Shown: piece after piece, positions 45,845 through 56,201 of the stretch
Position numbering within the stretch: position 1 is the stretch's first letter
How the letters are laid out: each line of letters opens with the position of its first letter
From: Selaginella moellendorffii
Lineage: Eukaryota > Streptophyta > Lycopodiopsida > Selaginellales > Selaginellaceae
Reading direction: 5' to 3'
DNA: 63,747 bases
NCBI RefSeq assembly: GCF_000143415.4
Contig: NW_003314303.1
Span: 378,467-442,213, forward strand
Program-made: the position numbers and the translations under genes
The notes under the pieces: generated by a model
What the model was told of the DNA's origin: nothing
Databases searched by the model: none
Seen by the model: only the letters and a program-made list of their open reading frames with translations

Positions 45845-46125
45845 ATGGCAGAGGCATCGACTGTGGACGAGCTCGGGCCCAAATTCTCGCAAGAGGAGGA
45901 TCAAGGCGGCCCCGATTGGTTTGAGCGCTTGCCCGAGCACGTCCTCATCGAAATTCTCATCCGCATTCCCGCTCCAAACTGGCCGGCGGCGGCGTGCGCC
46001 AAGAAGCAATGGGCGGCGCTCTTCAAGAGCGAGGAGCTGTGGCGATTGGCGCTGCTGAGAAAATGGCCTCACACCGCGGAGGTCGAGCGATGGCCCGGCC
46101 CAATTGGCCGAGGCTGTAGCAAGCG

Positions 46126-46194
<69 letters not shown>

Positions 46195-47388
46195 CTGTGT
46201 TTGTGTGTGTGTGTGAGAGAGAGAGAGGACATTGTTTCTTCGCTATCGCCATTATATTTCTTTCTCTGTTCTCTTTGATCTCTATCTCTATCTATCTCTT
46301 TGATCAAACTTCCACGAAACTATTCACCTTCTTCCTGTTGATCAAAGTGCTATCATCACTCTAGATCCCTTCCTTTTGTTTAACTATACACTGGTCTTCC
46401 TTTTTCATCATTCTTTCTCTTTCTCTAACGACACTGTCACTTCCCATAGTTTCTCTTTGATCAAGCTATCATCGTCTTCAACCGAACTATTCATTCTTTT
46501 CTTCGATCAAACTTTCTTCGTTATGTTCGTTTCCCTTCTCTTCTGCGAATTCTTTTATGTTTTTTTTTTCTTTTGATCTTCCTCTTCTATCATTCTTCTC
46601 TTAATTTACATTATCATCACCATTTCTTCGCTACTATCTTTCTTTGTCTACACTCTTTGATCTCTATCTCTTTGAACTTCAACGAAACTATTCATCTGAT
46701 CAAACTATCATCACTCCTCTAGTTTAACATCTCGCATGGTTTCTCTTTGATCAAGCTATCATTTTCTATTCATTCCCGTTTATCAAACTTTCCTCGCTAT
46801 CATATCTTTGTTCTTTCCCTTCTCTTCTTAGTCTCTATCATCTCATAAAACTAACACGTCTTTTCTTCGATCAAGCAATCGTCCTTTCTCGCTTTTTTCA
46901 TTGCTCGTTCTCTTTGCAGTCGCTACAGAGCCATGCACGCGAGCAAAGCAGTGTTACCACTTATAGGCGGCGACGTCGAAGAAGTCGCCGGACACGTCTA
47001 TCTCTACCTGAAAGAACAGCTCGAGTCCGCTTCCTCGGTTTCATACAGCCTTCTCCACGGAACTACAATCAGTTAAGTTCCTCTGGACGAGCGAGCGTTC
47101 TCCTCTTTTCTTTTGTTTCGCTCATTCAATGTTAACGACTGGGTATTGAATGGCAGACCAGTTCCTGGCTTGTAAGATGGCAGGCAATGAGGCACAGGCT
47201 CTGGCGTCACAGATTTGGATCGCCGTGATCAATAATCTGGACAAAACTGACCGAAGGCTCAGCCTCCTGATACGCGCGGCAGATGTAAGCTTTGTCTTCC
47301 TCCTTTCCTTCTGTCAATTCCGTAGTGTTTCCCACAGGTGTTCCTTCCATCGTATTCCAAGTCTCACGGGCTTCTTGTGGAGCGCATC
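45845..47388 (+). CDS. F-box protein with a long pyrimidine-rich first intron (3' end unresolved)
   Basis: Exon 1 (45845-46125) encodes an F-box, LPEHVLIEILIRIPAPNWPAA...WRLALLRKWP, which binds Skp1 in SCF ubiquitin ligases. Intron 1 (46126-46919, 794 bp) is far longer than other introns here and contains a CT microsatellite. Exon 2 (46920-47071) continues in frame (RYRAMHASKAVLPLIGGDV). If the GT at 47072 is used as donor (GTTAAG) and 47157 as acceptor, exon 3 (47157-47284) and exon 4 (47338-47388) extend the protein with NQFLACKMAGNEAQALASQ and VFLPSYSKSHGLLVERI. Without that intron the protein stops at 47076 (145 residues). The true C-terminus beyond 47388 is unclear because two frames look coding there. 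Confidence 0.65.
46129..46230 (+). repeat. CT/GA microsatellite in F-box intron 1
   Basis: A long (CT)n run from about 46129, then TGTGT and GAGAGAG tracts to about 46227. It creates artificial RERERE or SLSLSL reading frames on both strands. Confidence 0.9.
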
Positions 47389-48190
47389 GTAAGTTTCAGA
47401 GATTGTCATCGCTTCTTCAAGCTCACAATATGAGCCCCTTCTCACTGGAGCTTACATCAGAAGGTAAGCAAATCTTCCTGTTCAATACAGTTTTGTGTGG
47501 ACAATCCAGGTTGTAAGTTCTCAGATCAATCAAGAACAAGGAACAAGAATCCTCTGCCTGGCTGTGCTGTGAGTTGGCTCTAAACATCTTATATGCCAAA
47601 ACTCTGGATCGCTAACGACTTTTAAGTGCCAGACAGCTACGGGCGCTAGCGATGGATGTGTCCATCGCGAATCTTTAAGAAAACAAGCAAGGCAACACTA
47701 GACACACACACAAACAAAAAGAGGAGACGCACACTATATGATGAATCAAAATCAAACAAAACAAAGAGTACACCAGCTTGAGTGTCAGTATTTCTTTTCT
47801 CTTTTTTCCTTTTTCTTTTTTTTCAGTACATGTGGAGCAGCTTTTCTTTTGCGTCCATGTCTCACAAATATCTAAAAAGAATAACCTCTTCTGCCAAAAG
47901 GGAAGAACAAATGTGATTTGCTGGAAATCCAAAAAATTTTATGCGGTGTGGCTGGATATATCGTGCTGCGAACAATGGGGGCACTCCAAACATAACAAAA
48001 TCTACTGCCCGCTCCACTGCGTGCCACCCCACCGGCAACATCGCGCTGACACTACTGTACGGCGCTAGACAACCATCACAGGTCAACTTTCGTGCTCCAA
48101 GTTTACTCCGGCAAATTAAAAACAACCAAGAGACACCGTAGCGACTGGCCAAAATTCTCTTCTCTGCGGAGACCTCTCCTCTCGCTCATG
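47389..48190. other. Intergenic between F-box gene and MATE gene
   Basis: Contains the possible end of the F-box gene (to about 47520) and the 3' flank of the MATE gene. No further gene is supported. Confidence 0.4.
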
Positions 48191-49956
48191 TCAAACTCCA
48201 GCTTCTTGGGAGGTGACAGGCTTGAGAAGAAGCCCGTGCTCTTCGTCCGTACTAGTGGCGGCGGCGCCGCCGTTGTCACCGCCCTTCGCGCCGCCCTTCA
48301 GCTCCAGCTCCGTACCCGTCAGCCGCCGCGCCCGCTCCGCCTCCACCGCCCAGTCCGTACGCCACACGACGAGCAGGATCGAGAACGCGCACGCCGCCTG
48401 CGCCGCCAGCAGCCCGTACCACAGTCCGCCAAAGCCGACCTTAAACCAGAAGGCCAGCGCCACCGCGACGGGCGTCCCGAGGAAGTAGAAGGAGCCGAGG
48501 TTGATCCGCGCGCCAATGGCGGGCCGCGCGGTACCGCGCAGCACACCGCACGCCGTCGTCTGGGGGCAGTTGCCCAGCTCGCACAGCCCGATGAGCGGCA
48601 TGACGGCGGCGGTGAGCGCCAGCACGCTGGCGTCGCGGGTGAAGACGCGGCCCCACTGGTGGCGCAGCGCGGTAGTCCACGTCAGCCCGGCGGTGGCCAC
48701 CACCAACGCGCACCCCAGCGCGACGTATGCCGCGCGGCGCGCCCGGTCCGGCCGCCGCGCGCCCAGCTCGTTCCCGACCCTGGTGGAGACGCTGGCGCTC
48801 AGCGCGAGCGGGATCGTGTACATCAGCGAGGTGGTCTGGATCAAGATCGCGGTGGTGGCCACCGCGACCTCGGGATTCGGGAGGTAGCCCGCGAGCAGCG
48901 TCATGATCTCATACCACCACCACTCGAGGCAGATCGCGAAGCAGCTGGGCAGCGCGAGCGCGAGCAGCGGGCGCCACTCGCGGAGGCAGTCGATCGACCA
49001 GCCATCGCCCCAAGTCCGGCGGTAGACGCCCGAGATCCGGAGGTAGAGCAGGAGGAGCGCGATCATGAAGAAGTTCGTGAAGACGGCGGCCATGGCGACG
49101 CCCGGGACGCCCAGCCGGAGCCCAAACGCGAGCGCGAGGCTGAGCGGGACGTGGAGCGCCACCGCCACGGCGGAGCACCACATCATCGGCGTGGTGATGC
49201 CCTGCGATCGAAGGTAGACGCGCAGCGGCTGGAGGATGCTGTTGGCGAGGAGATCGGGCAGGGAGAAGAGGCAGTAGGTGCTCGCGACCGCGGTGATGCT
49301 TGGATCCTGGGCGAGGAAGAGAAGAATTCGATGGAGATTGATCCAGAGGAGGGAGATTGGGACGCAGGCAGTGAGGAGCACGAGGATAGTCCGCCGGAGT
49401 GAGAGGCCGATGAGCTTCCAGTTCTTGGATCCGAAAGCTTGGGCGCAAATCGGGTCCATGCCGGATGCCAGGCCGAAGAGAACCGAGTAGCCGGTGATGT
49501 TGGTGAAGCCGATGGAGAGCGCGCCGCCGGCGAGCTCGCGGCCGCCCAGTCGGCCCAGGCAGAGCACCGAGACCATGGCCCGGAGGTAGACGACGCAGTT
49601 CATGGCGGTGATGGGCACCGCAATTCGACCCAATTCGCGCAGCTCCTCGAGAATCTGGCCATGGAGGAACCAAAAGAATCGAGCGATCAGTCTTGGGCTT
49701 CGATCGTGGAGAGCGAGAGAAATGGGCGATGGGCGATCGAGAAGAAATGCGAGAGGAGGAGGAAGAAATGTGGGAGAAATCTTGCCTGGGCGAGGGATGG
49801 GCACTCATGCAAGTGCTCCTCCACGATCATCTTGAGCGTGGCCTCGTCTAAGTGTTCTTCCTCGCCGCCATGGCCGACCTCGGAGAGCTTCTCTTGCCCT
49901 CCTCCTTTCTCCTCATCCCCAGCGACCTTTTGCCACGCCTTTGCTGGATCCTCCAT
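48191..49956 (-). CDS. MATE-family efflux transporter (DTX type), GC-AG intron model
   Basis: Proton-driven multidrug and toxic-compound extrusion antiporter of plasma membrane or endomembranes, substrate unknown. The large exon (48191-49654) encodes twelve hydrophobic segments with plant MATE blocks: [34 protein letters not shown] (compare GMEPICGQAFGA) and [11 protein letters not shown]. The frame also stays open upstream to 49804, giving a 537-residue intronless version. A better N-terminus comes from exon 1, 49786-49956 ([11 protein letters not shown]...), joined through an intron 49655-49785 with a GC donor (CAG|GCAAG) and AG acceptor. This gives 544 residues and places the sequence directly before [16 protein letters not shown], where the family alignment begins. 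A TATATAAG box lies at 50184-50191. The coding region is very GC-rich. Confidence 0.85.
49655..49785 (-). other. Probable GC-AG intron of the MATE gene
   Basis: The donor CAG|GCAAG matches the strict consensus that GC donors need. The acceptor is CCATGGCCAG. The 131-bp length is not a multiple of three and the flanking exons are both phase 0. No GT donor nearby restores the frame. Confidence 0.6.
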
Positions 49957-50183
49957 CGCCCTCACGAACGAAAAAAAAGAGAAAGCTCTCCCTTCTCTCT
50001 CTCTTTTTTTTTTTTGCTCGATCAATCAATCAATCACTCGATCGATCGATTGGGACGATCACGCTCGATTGGAGTAAAGAAAAGGAGGCGAGACAATGTA
50101 AGAGAGGACCAAAGGACACGCCGAGAAAGCATCGAAAATCCTGACAAAGAAGCCCTTGTGTGTGTGTGGTTGCCATTGTATAG

Positions 50184-50191
50184 CTTATATA
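50184..50191 (-). promoter_or_regulatory. Putative TATA box of MATE gene
   Basis: TATATAAG on the minus strand about 230 bp upstream of the exon-1 ATG at 49956. Confidence 0.4.
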
Positions 50192-50219
50192 CAAGCCTTT
50201 AAATCTTTCAATACACATT

Positions 50220-51542
50220 TACTTATTCGCATTTAGGGCACGGAATGCGACACCGCCGCCACCCCGCCGTACGCCCCGCCGCAAACACATGCGGGCCGTG
50301 CGATGCCGGGGAGGTGCCATCTGCACCGTCGGCCCCGGCGCGCCACCGAATCTTTTAAAATGGTAGGCCAATACTGTCGCGGGGCGTGTTGCCCTACTTT
50401 TTGTAAAGCAATTGCGCGCAAGAATGTAGATTCCAGAGAATCATATGTGAAGTATTGTGTCTATGTAGTTAGCATTGCCATTATTTCTTGTTGTTGTCAT
50501 CATCTTATAAAGTATTCGCGAGGAGAATCCACATGGATGAATGAGGAAATCGGGAGTTATAGAAGTTAAGAGAGCTTCTCTTGCTAGATCGTCGTCGCCA
50601 AAGGGTATCCCTAGGCCGCATTGGGGTGCTTTCTTTTCTATAAAGGTGGGCATTTAGCTTAAGTGTTTGGGGGAGGGGGGGGGCATTTAGCCATGAGTGT
50701 GATGCCCGCTTTGGTTCTCTTTGGAGCGAATTTTGATCATTGTCATTCTCAAAATCCGAAATTCTATAATTGCCCTCAATGGTTGAGAGAAAGAGAGGAA
50801 AACCAAGCGCCAAAAGGGATGATCACCATGAACTTTGGATCAACAAACAAACCCTTCTCTCCTTTTTTGTCCGGAAGACCTTATGCCTTGCACTGTGGGT
50901 CTTTTGACACCGTCGTGATTATATGGCCCAAATTATAGCTCCTGGCAATCAAACCTCCTGAATCAGCCTTGATTTCTGGTTTTCATATACTTTTACTTGA
51001 AATATCTATAGTATAATATTTGGTTCCACTGCTAGCAGTGATCTCTCTCTCCTCTTACATAAACTTTGAGTGCTCTGCGGCGGTGCCGGATCGATTTGGT
51101 GGCAGTGAGTGCTCGCTGCGCTGCTCCAAAGTGTGCGCACCGGATTCTTCTACACTCTGCCGTGGAGCCTACGCGGCTGTGAAGCCCAAAACAGTGCTCT
51201 GGGGCCAATCAGCTTCCAATCTTCCACGAAAGATCACATCTTTCTACACATCTCAGGAACTGCAAATGCCATTACTGGGCATTCATTGCCTTACGTTGGC
51301 CTGGGGAGATTCTTGTCAAGGTCACCGACAATTGGTTGGATTGGAGCTCCTTGGGTGGCCCTCGACATTCGCAAAAGCTTGTTGTTAAAATGGCTAGCCA
51401 ATGTGAGGCTCCAGCGCGGGCACGCTTAGATTTTGGCTTTTTGGCATCCAGCACTTTCAAATTCATGCAAAAATAACTATAAAATACTAAAGACTAGATT
51501 ATTTTAAATTTATTAAGGTTTTTTAAAATTATTTTCTAGAAA
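50220..51542. other. Intergenic, no gene recognised
   Basis: Holds a short, very GC-rich island (about 50235-50345, CGCC/GCCG-rich) and a G run near 50670. ORFs at 50663-50938 and 51020-51429 have no recognisable content and mixed composition. No gene is supported. Confidence 0.45.
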
Positions 51543-51614
51543 AGGAGGCAACCAGGATTGAACTAGTGACCCATTGGACTGCAGCCAATTGCTCTACCAC
51601 TGAGCTATACCTCC
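51543..51614 (-). tRNA. trnC-GCA: tRNA-Cys (GCA)
   Basis: 72 nt on the minus strand. The acceptor stem GGAGGTA pairs with TGCCTCC (one G-U). The D arm reads GCTC AGTGGTA GAGC. The anticodon stem/loop TTGG-CTGCAGT-CCAA gives GCA in the loop, hence cysteine. The T arm ACTAG-TTCAATC-CTGGT closes correctly. The discriminator is U, as in tRNA-Cys, CCA is not encoded, and a TTTT pol-III terminator follows. No intron. It lies 96 bp upstream of the PEP carboxylase ATG on the opposite strand. Confidence 0.93.
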
Positions 51615-51710
51615 ATTGGACGAGGAAGCTTACGCTAATTGCGAATCTATGGAATTATGCTTCTTTGTCAATGGAAATTCGTTTAGGTATTCTAGGGCAG
51701 GGAAGCAAGA

Positions 51711-54700
51711 ATGGCGGAGAGGGAGAGGGAGAGGGAGAGGAGGAGCACAGTAATGCGGATGCTCGTCCCCGTCACTGCCCCGGAGGACAAGCGCTTGATC
51801 GAGTTTGACAGCGTTCTTCTCGATCACTTCCTCCGGATGCTCGAGGATCTCCACGGCCAGGGGATCAAAGAAGCTGTAAGTGATCGATCGACGTTTATTT
51901 TGCCCTGTTTGATCGATCGATCTTTGTTTCAAGGTCGAGCGCTGCTACCAGCTCTCGGTGGAGTACCAGAACAGTGGCAACACCAAGAAATTGGGTGAGC
52001 TCGCAACAGTGCTCGACGGCCTTGGCCCCGGGGATTCCAGCATTGTGGCGAGTTCCTTCTCTCACATGCTCAACCTGGGAAACCTCGCGGAGGAGGTCCA
52101 GTTCTCTTGCCGCAAGGCGAGCGCTGTGAGGAGATCTGGCGACATTGGCGATGAGAACAGTGCCGCGACGGAGTCAAACTTGGAGGAGACTTTTCGGCGG
52201 CTGATGAGCGACGTGGGGAAAACTCCGGACGAGATCTTCCAGGCTTTGAAGCGCCAGACTGTGGATTTAGTACTGACTGCTCATCCAACTCAATCCATTC
52301 GACGCTCGCTCCTTCAAAAGCATGCTCGGTAAGAAAAGATCACAAACTTGACGAACTTCTCCTCTTGCTCGGTAAGAAAAGATCGTTAGACGTGAGCACT
52401 GACTTGTTTGTGTCTAGCTTGCAGCATTCGTAACTGTTTGTCCCAGCTGCACAAGGACGACTTATCTCCCGACGATAGGCAAGAAATAGACGAGGCTCTC
52501 CAGCGAGAGGTAAGTGTTTTTTTGTCTCGTTTGTAGATAAACCAATGCTGGCTCCATTCTCGCAGATTCAAGCTGCTTTTCGAACTGATGAAATAAGACG
52601 TGCGCCACCAACCCCGCAGGACGAGATGCGTGCCGGGATGAGCTACTTTCACGAGACAATCTGGAACGGCCTTCCCAAGTTTCTTCGTCGGGTGGATACT
52701 GCGCTAAGAAACATCGGTCTCAAGGAACGCCTTCCGTACAACGTTCCTCTCATACAGTTCTCCTCATGGATGGGAGGCGACAGAGATGGTATGCTCTTGC
52801 TGCTTTAACGATTGCTGAGCCTTTCTTTTTCTTTAGGAAATCCTCGTGTAACACCCGAGGTTACGCGAGACGTATGTCTGCTGGCGAGGCTTATGGCAGC
52901 AAATCTATACTTTTCACAGATCGAGGATCTGATGTTTGAGGTAGGAACTCTGCAAAGTCGTCATGCATAAAACTTTCTAAGAAGAGTTTTTTTGGCCTCT
53001 CTGTAGCTATCAATGTGTCGTTGCAATGACGAGGTGCGCACTAGAGCCTCTCAGTTGCTTGCTGGAGAGAAAATCGATGTGAAACACTATATAGGTTTGC
53101 AGTGTCAACGTGCTTATCTTTGAGGAATCCGACTATCATTGCCATGTCTGCTGGCAGAGTTTTGGAAGCAAATTCCACCCACGGAACCATATCGAGTACT
53201 GCTCGGCGATTTCCGTGACCGCCTTTATCAGACGCGAGAACGAACACGGCAGCTCCTTGGAAACGGGAAGTCCGACATTGGCCCAGATGAAACTTTCACC
53301 TCGACCGAACAGGTATATACTAGATTACCTACGTATGTCGACGTACTGATTGTGATACTGGACGATTCTTTGCTTGAAGCAGCACAGATACTGCAGCCTC
53401 TGGAGGTCTGTTATCGCTCTCTCTGCTCTACAGGCGACAAGCCAATCGCTGATGGAAGCCTGCTGGACTTCATGCGTCAAGTCTCGAGCTTTGGGCTGGG
53501 ACTCGTGAGATTAGACATTCGCCAGGAGTCCGAGAGGCACACAGATGTTATGGACGCCATCACGAATCATCTCGGCCTGGGAAGCTACAGAAGCTGGCCA
53601 GAAACGAAGAGGCAAGAATGGCTGCTCACGGAGCTCCGCAGCAAGAGACCACTCTTTGGTGCTGATCTTCCGATGACTGAAGAGGTCCAGGACGTGCTAG
53701 GCACATTCTACGTTATATCCGAGTTGCCAGCCGACTGCTTTGGAGCCTACGTTATCTCCATGGCTACAGCTCCGTCCGATGTTCTCACAGTCGAGCTTCT
53801 GCAACGAGAGTGCCGGGTGAGCAAGCCACTGCGGGTGGTGCCGCTCTTTGAGAAGCTCGCGGATTTAGAAGCAGCTCCAGCAGCCATGGATTGCCTCTTT
53901 TCGATCGACTGGTATCGTAGTCACATCAATGGGACGCAGGAGGTGATGATCGGCTACTCCGACTCTGGAAAGGACGCAGGGAGATTATGTGCTGCTTGGC
54001 AACTGTTCCAGACGCAGGAAAAGCTTGTCGAGGTTTCGAAGAAGCACGGTGTGAAGCTTGTCATGTTTCACGGACGTGGGGGCAGTGTCGGCAGAGGCGG
54101 CGGCCCGACTCATCTGGCAGTTCTTTCGCAGCCTTCGGACACAATCAATGGATCGTTCCGCGTGACAATCCAAGGGGAAGTCATCCAGCAGTCGTTTGGA
54201 GAAGTCAGCTTTTGCTTCCGGACGCTCCAACGGCTTACTGCGGCAACGCTTGAACATGGAATGTGTCCGCCGAGAACACCCGAGCAACACTGGCGCTCGT
54301 TGATGGACGAGATGGCCGTGGTTGCAACGGCGGAGTATCGAACCACTGTTTTCAAGGAGAGACAATTCATGGACTATTTCACAGCGGTAAGAAAGAAGCT
54401 TTTTCTGCAGCTTGATTACAACGCAAGGAGCTGTTTTGCAGGCAACTCCAGTGCTGGAGTATGGACGGATGAACATAGGAAGCCGACCTTCCAAGAGAAA
54501 TCCCAGCGGAGGCGTCGAGTCCCTCCGGGCAATCCCATGGATCTTCGCCTGGACGCAGACCAGGTTCCACCTTCCAGTGTGGCTCGGAGTTGGAGCGGCT
54601 TTCAAAGCAGTGATCCAGCGCGGTGCAACGAACTTGCAAGCGCTCCAGGAGATGTACAAGATGTGGCCCTTCTTCCGTGCAACCGTGGACCTCATCGAGA

Positions 54701-55153
54701 TGGTGTTTGCAAAGGGAGATCCCCGTGTCGCGGCGCTGTACGACGAGCTTTTGGTTGCCAAAGAGCTGCTGCCATTTGGAGACCACTTGAGGCAAAAGTA
54801 CGAAGAGACAAAGGAGCTGCTGCTCAAGGTACGTGAATCCATTTTCGAGCTTTTGGATTTGGATCCGATGACTGGAAAGGAGCTTGCAGGTGGCGGGACA
54901 CAGCGAGCTTTTGGCCGGGAATCCGATATTAAAGCAGCGGCTGAGCCTTCGCGAGCCATTCATAACCCCGCTCAACGTACAGCAGGCTTTCACGCTCAAG
55001 AAGCTAAGGCAGCAGAGCTCGAGGATCTTTCTGGAGCTGCCGGTGGCGGAGGTGGTGGCGTCGAGAGCCACGGCGGAGGTGGCGGCTGGAATTCACGACT
55101 CGCTCATCCTCACCATGAAGGGAATCGCGGCTGGCATGCAAAACACTGGGTAG
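51711..55153 (+). CDS. PPC: Phosphoenolpyruvate carboxylase, plant type, 10 exons
   Basis: Cytosolic enzyme that carboxylates PEP with bicarbonate to oxaloacetate, feeding the TCA cycle and, in C4/CAM plants, carbon concentration. Ten exons with GT-AG introns join to about 960 residues. Hallmarks: [18 protein letters not shown] (about 52270), [37 protein letters not shown] (about 54070), [35 protein letters not shown] and the terminal QNTG, so it is the plant rather than the bacterial-type enzyme. The ATG at 51711 starts [13 protein letters not shown]. It lacks the usual SIDAQLR phosphorylation motif, keeping only a basic run before RRST. Intron 7 (53313-53387) is stop-free in frame. The donor of intron 2 is tandemly duplicated (52324 and 52368). 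The tRNA-Cys gene limits the promoter to under 100 bp unless elements lie beyond it. Confidence 0.95.
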
Positions 55154-55181
55154 ACTTACTATTCTTTTATTGGTGAATGAT

Positions 55182-56201
55182 CTACAAAATATATTCCCCT
55201 TTCATATTTGATCTTCTATGCTTCACATTTATGGGATCACAAAGTTTCACATTTATGGGATCATACAAAGCCTTGGGTGTTTTGCAATCCTCCCACACCT
55301 TCTCGTCCAGATTGTAACAAAATTCTTGCGAGCTCGTGTCTCCATCTTCCTCACACTCGGCCGGGGTAAAAGCACGAAAGCAAAGGTAGCTTTTCTTCGA
55401 CCTGAAATCGAAATGCTGCCGAATGTATGAGACACATACCTCGTCCGCGATGACCTTTTCAGCCTCCAAACGTATTTCGTCTCTTGTAATATCCCAAATT
55501 TTGATCTTTCCTTCGAGATCCTCATCCTCGGTTGCCACCACAAAAAGTTTCTTCTCCCAGACTAGAAGATGGGCTTGCCCTCGCATCCCAATCGCAGATA
55601 AATCCCTAAACAAGAACTCACAAGTTTTGGTATCATAGATCGTCAAGCTCTCTTTATCGATGTTGATCGAGACCACTTTGTCGTCGAAAACCACTGGGGT
55701 TGATGCCAAGCTCCGAGGCAAACCCTTTTCCTCCACCCAGCAAGATTGCCCACGGGAGAATGTCCAGACCCGGTTATGAAACCCCCACGCCACAAGTTTG
55801 TAGTATCCCTCGTGACCTTTGATACAAACGCTATCAAACTGCACCATCTCGTCCTGGACCTCGGGGATTGCTTCCCAGCTACCAAGAAAAGGATTTCCAA
55901 TGTAGTATCGCTTGTTGTGTGCGGCAATCACTAGGTTATCTCGAAAGGTGGCGGAGTACATTTCATGTCCTCCCCAATGCATAACCGTGGTGCTAGAGTC
56001 CATGATGATCGCATCCCATGAAATCACGCCACTGTCAGAAAAGAGCTCCGTGAAACTTGGTAAATTTACGAGCTTCCTCCAATGTTTGCATACGCTCCTC
56101 ACCTTGATAACGCCTGAAATAGGAAGCCTTAGAAAGATGGCTTCCAGAACCTCTTCTGGCAGGCACAAGATCCTCTTCATTATTGAATGGTACCCTAACA
56201 A
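55182..56201 (-). CDS. F-box protein, single exon
   Basis: 339 residues, intronless. The F-box is at residues 11-50 (ILCLPEEVLEAIFLRLPISGVIKVRSVCKHWRKLV pattern), followed by an associated beta-rich domain (GSWEAIPEV, FHNRVWTFSRG, IKIWDITRDEI) that may be kelch-like or an FBA-type substrate domain. It would act as an SCF adaptor; the target is unknown. A second ATG at 56180 (MKRILC) would remove seven residues. The C-terminal tail contains a duplicated CDPINVK piece, caused by a 20-odd-bp direct repeat of DNA (TTCACATTTATGGGATCA). Its stop is 28 bp from that of PEPC in the opposite direction. Confidence 0.85.
   Translation of the reverse strand: MLGYHSIMKRILCLPEEVLEAIFLRLPISGVIKVRSVCKHWRKLVNLPSFTELFSDSGVISWDAIIMDSSTTVMHWGGHEMYSATFRDNLVIAAHNKRYYIGNPFLGSWEAIPEVQDEMVQFDSVCIKGHEGYYKLVAWGFHNRVWTFSRGQSCWVEEKGLPRSLASTPVVFDDKVVSINIDKESLTIYDTKTCEFLFRDLSAIGMRGQAHLLVWEKKLFVVATEDEDLEGKIKIWDITRDEIRLEAEKVIADEVCVSYIRQHFDFRSKKSYLCFRAFTPAECEEDGDTSSQEFCYNLDEKVWEDCKTPKALYDPINVKLCDPINVKHRRSNMKGEYIL

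Noticed and set aside
45707-46252. RERERE/SLSLSL proteins on both strands
   Set aside because: Products of the CT/GA microsatellite, not genes.
48092-49402. 436-codon plus-strand ORF
   Set aside because: Antisense shadow of the GC-rich MATE exon. Arg/Glu/Asp-rich with no domain.
49655-49804. Intronless 537-residue MATE model as the primary annotation
   Set aside because: Its first about 50 residues are unlike the family, whereas the GC-AG intron model gives a natural N-terminus. Kept as an alternative in the evidence.
53985-54959. 324-codon minus ORF over PEP carboxylase
   Set aside because: Antisense to catalytic PEPC exons with full motif conservation.
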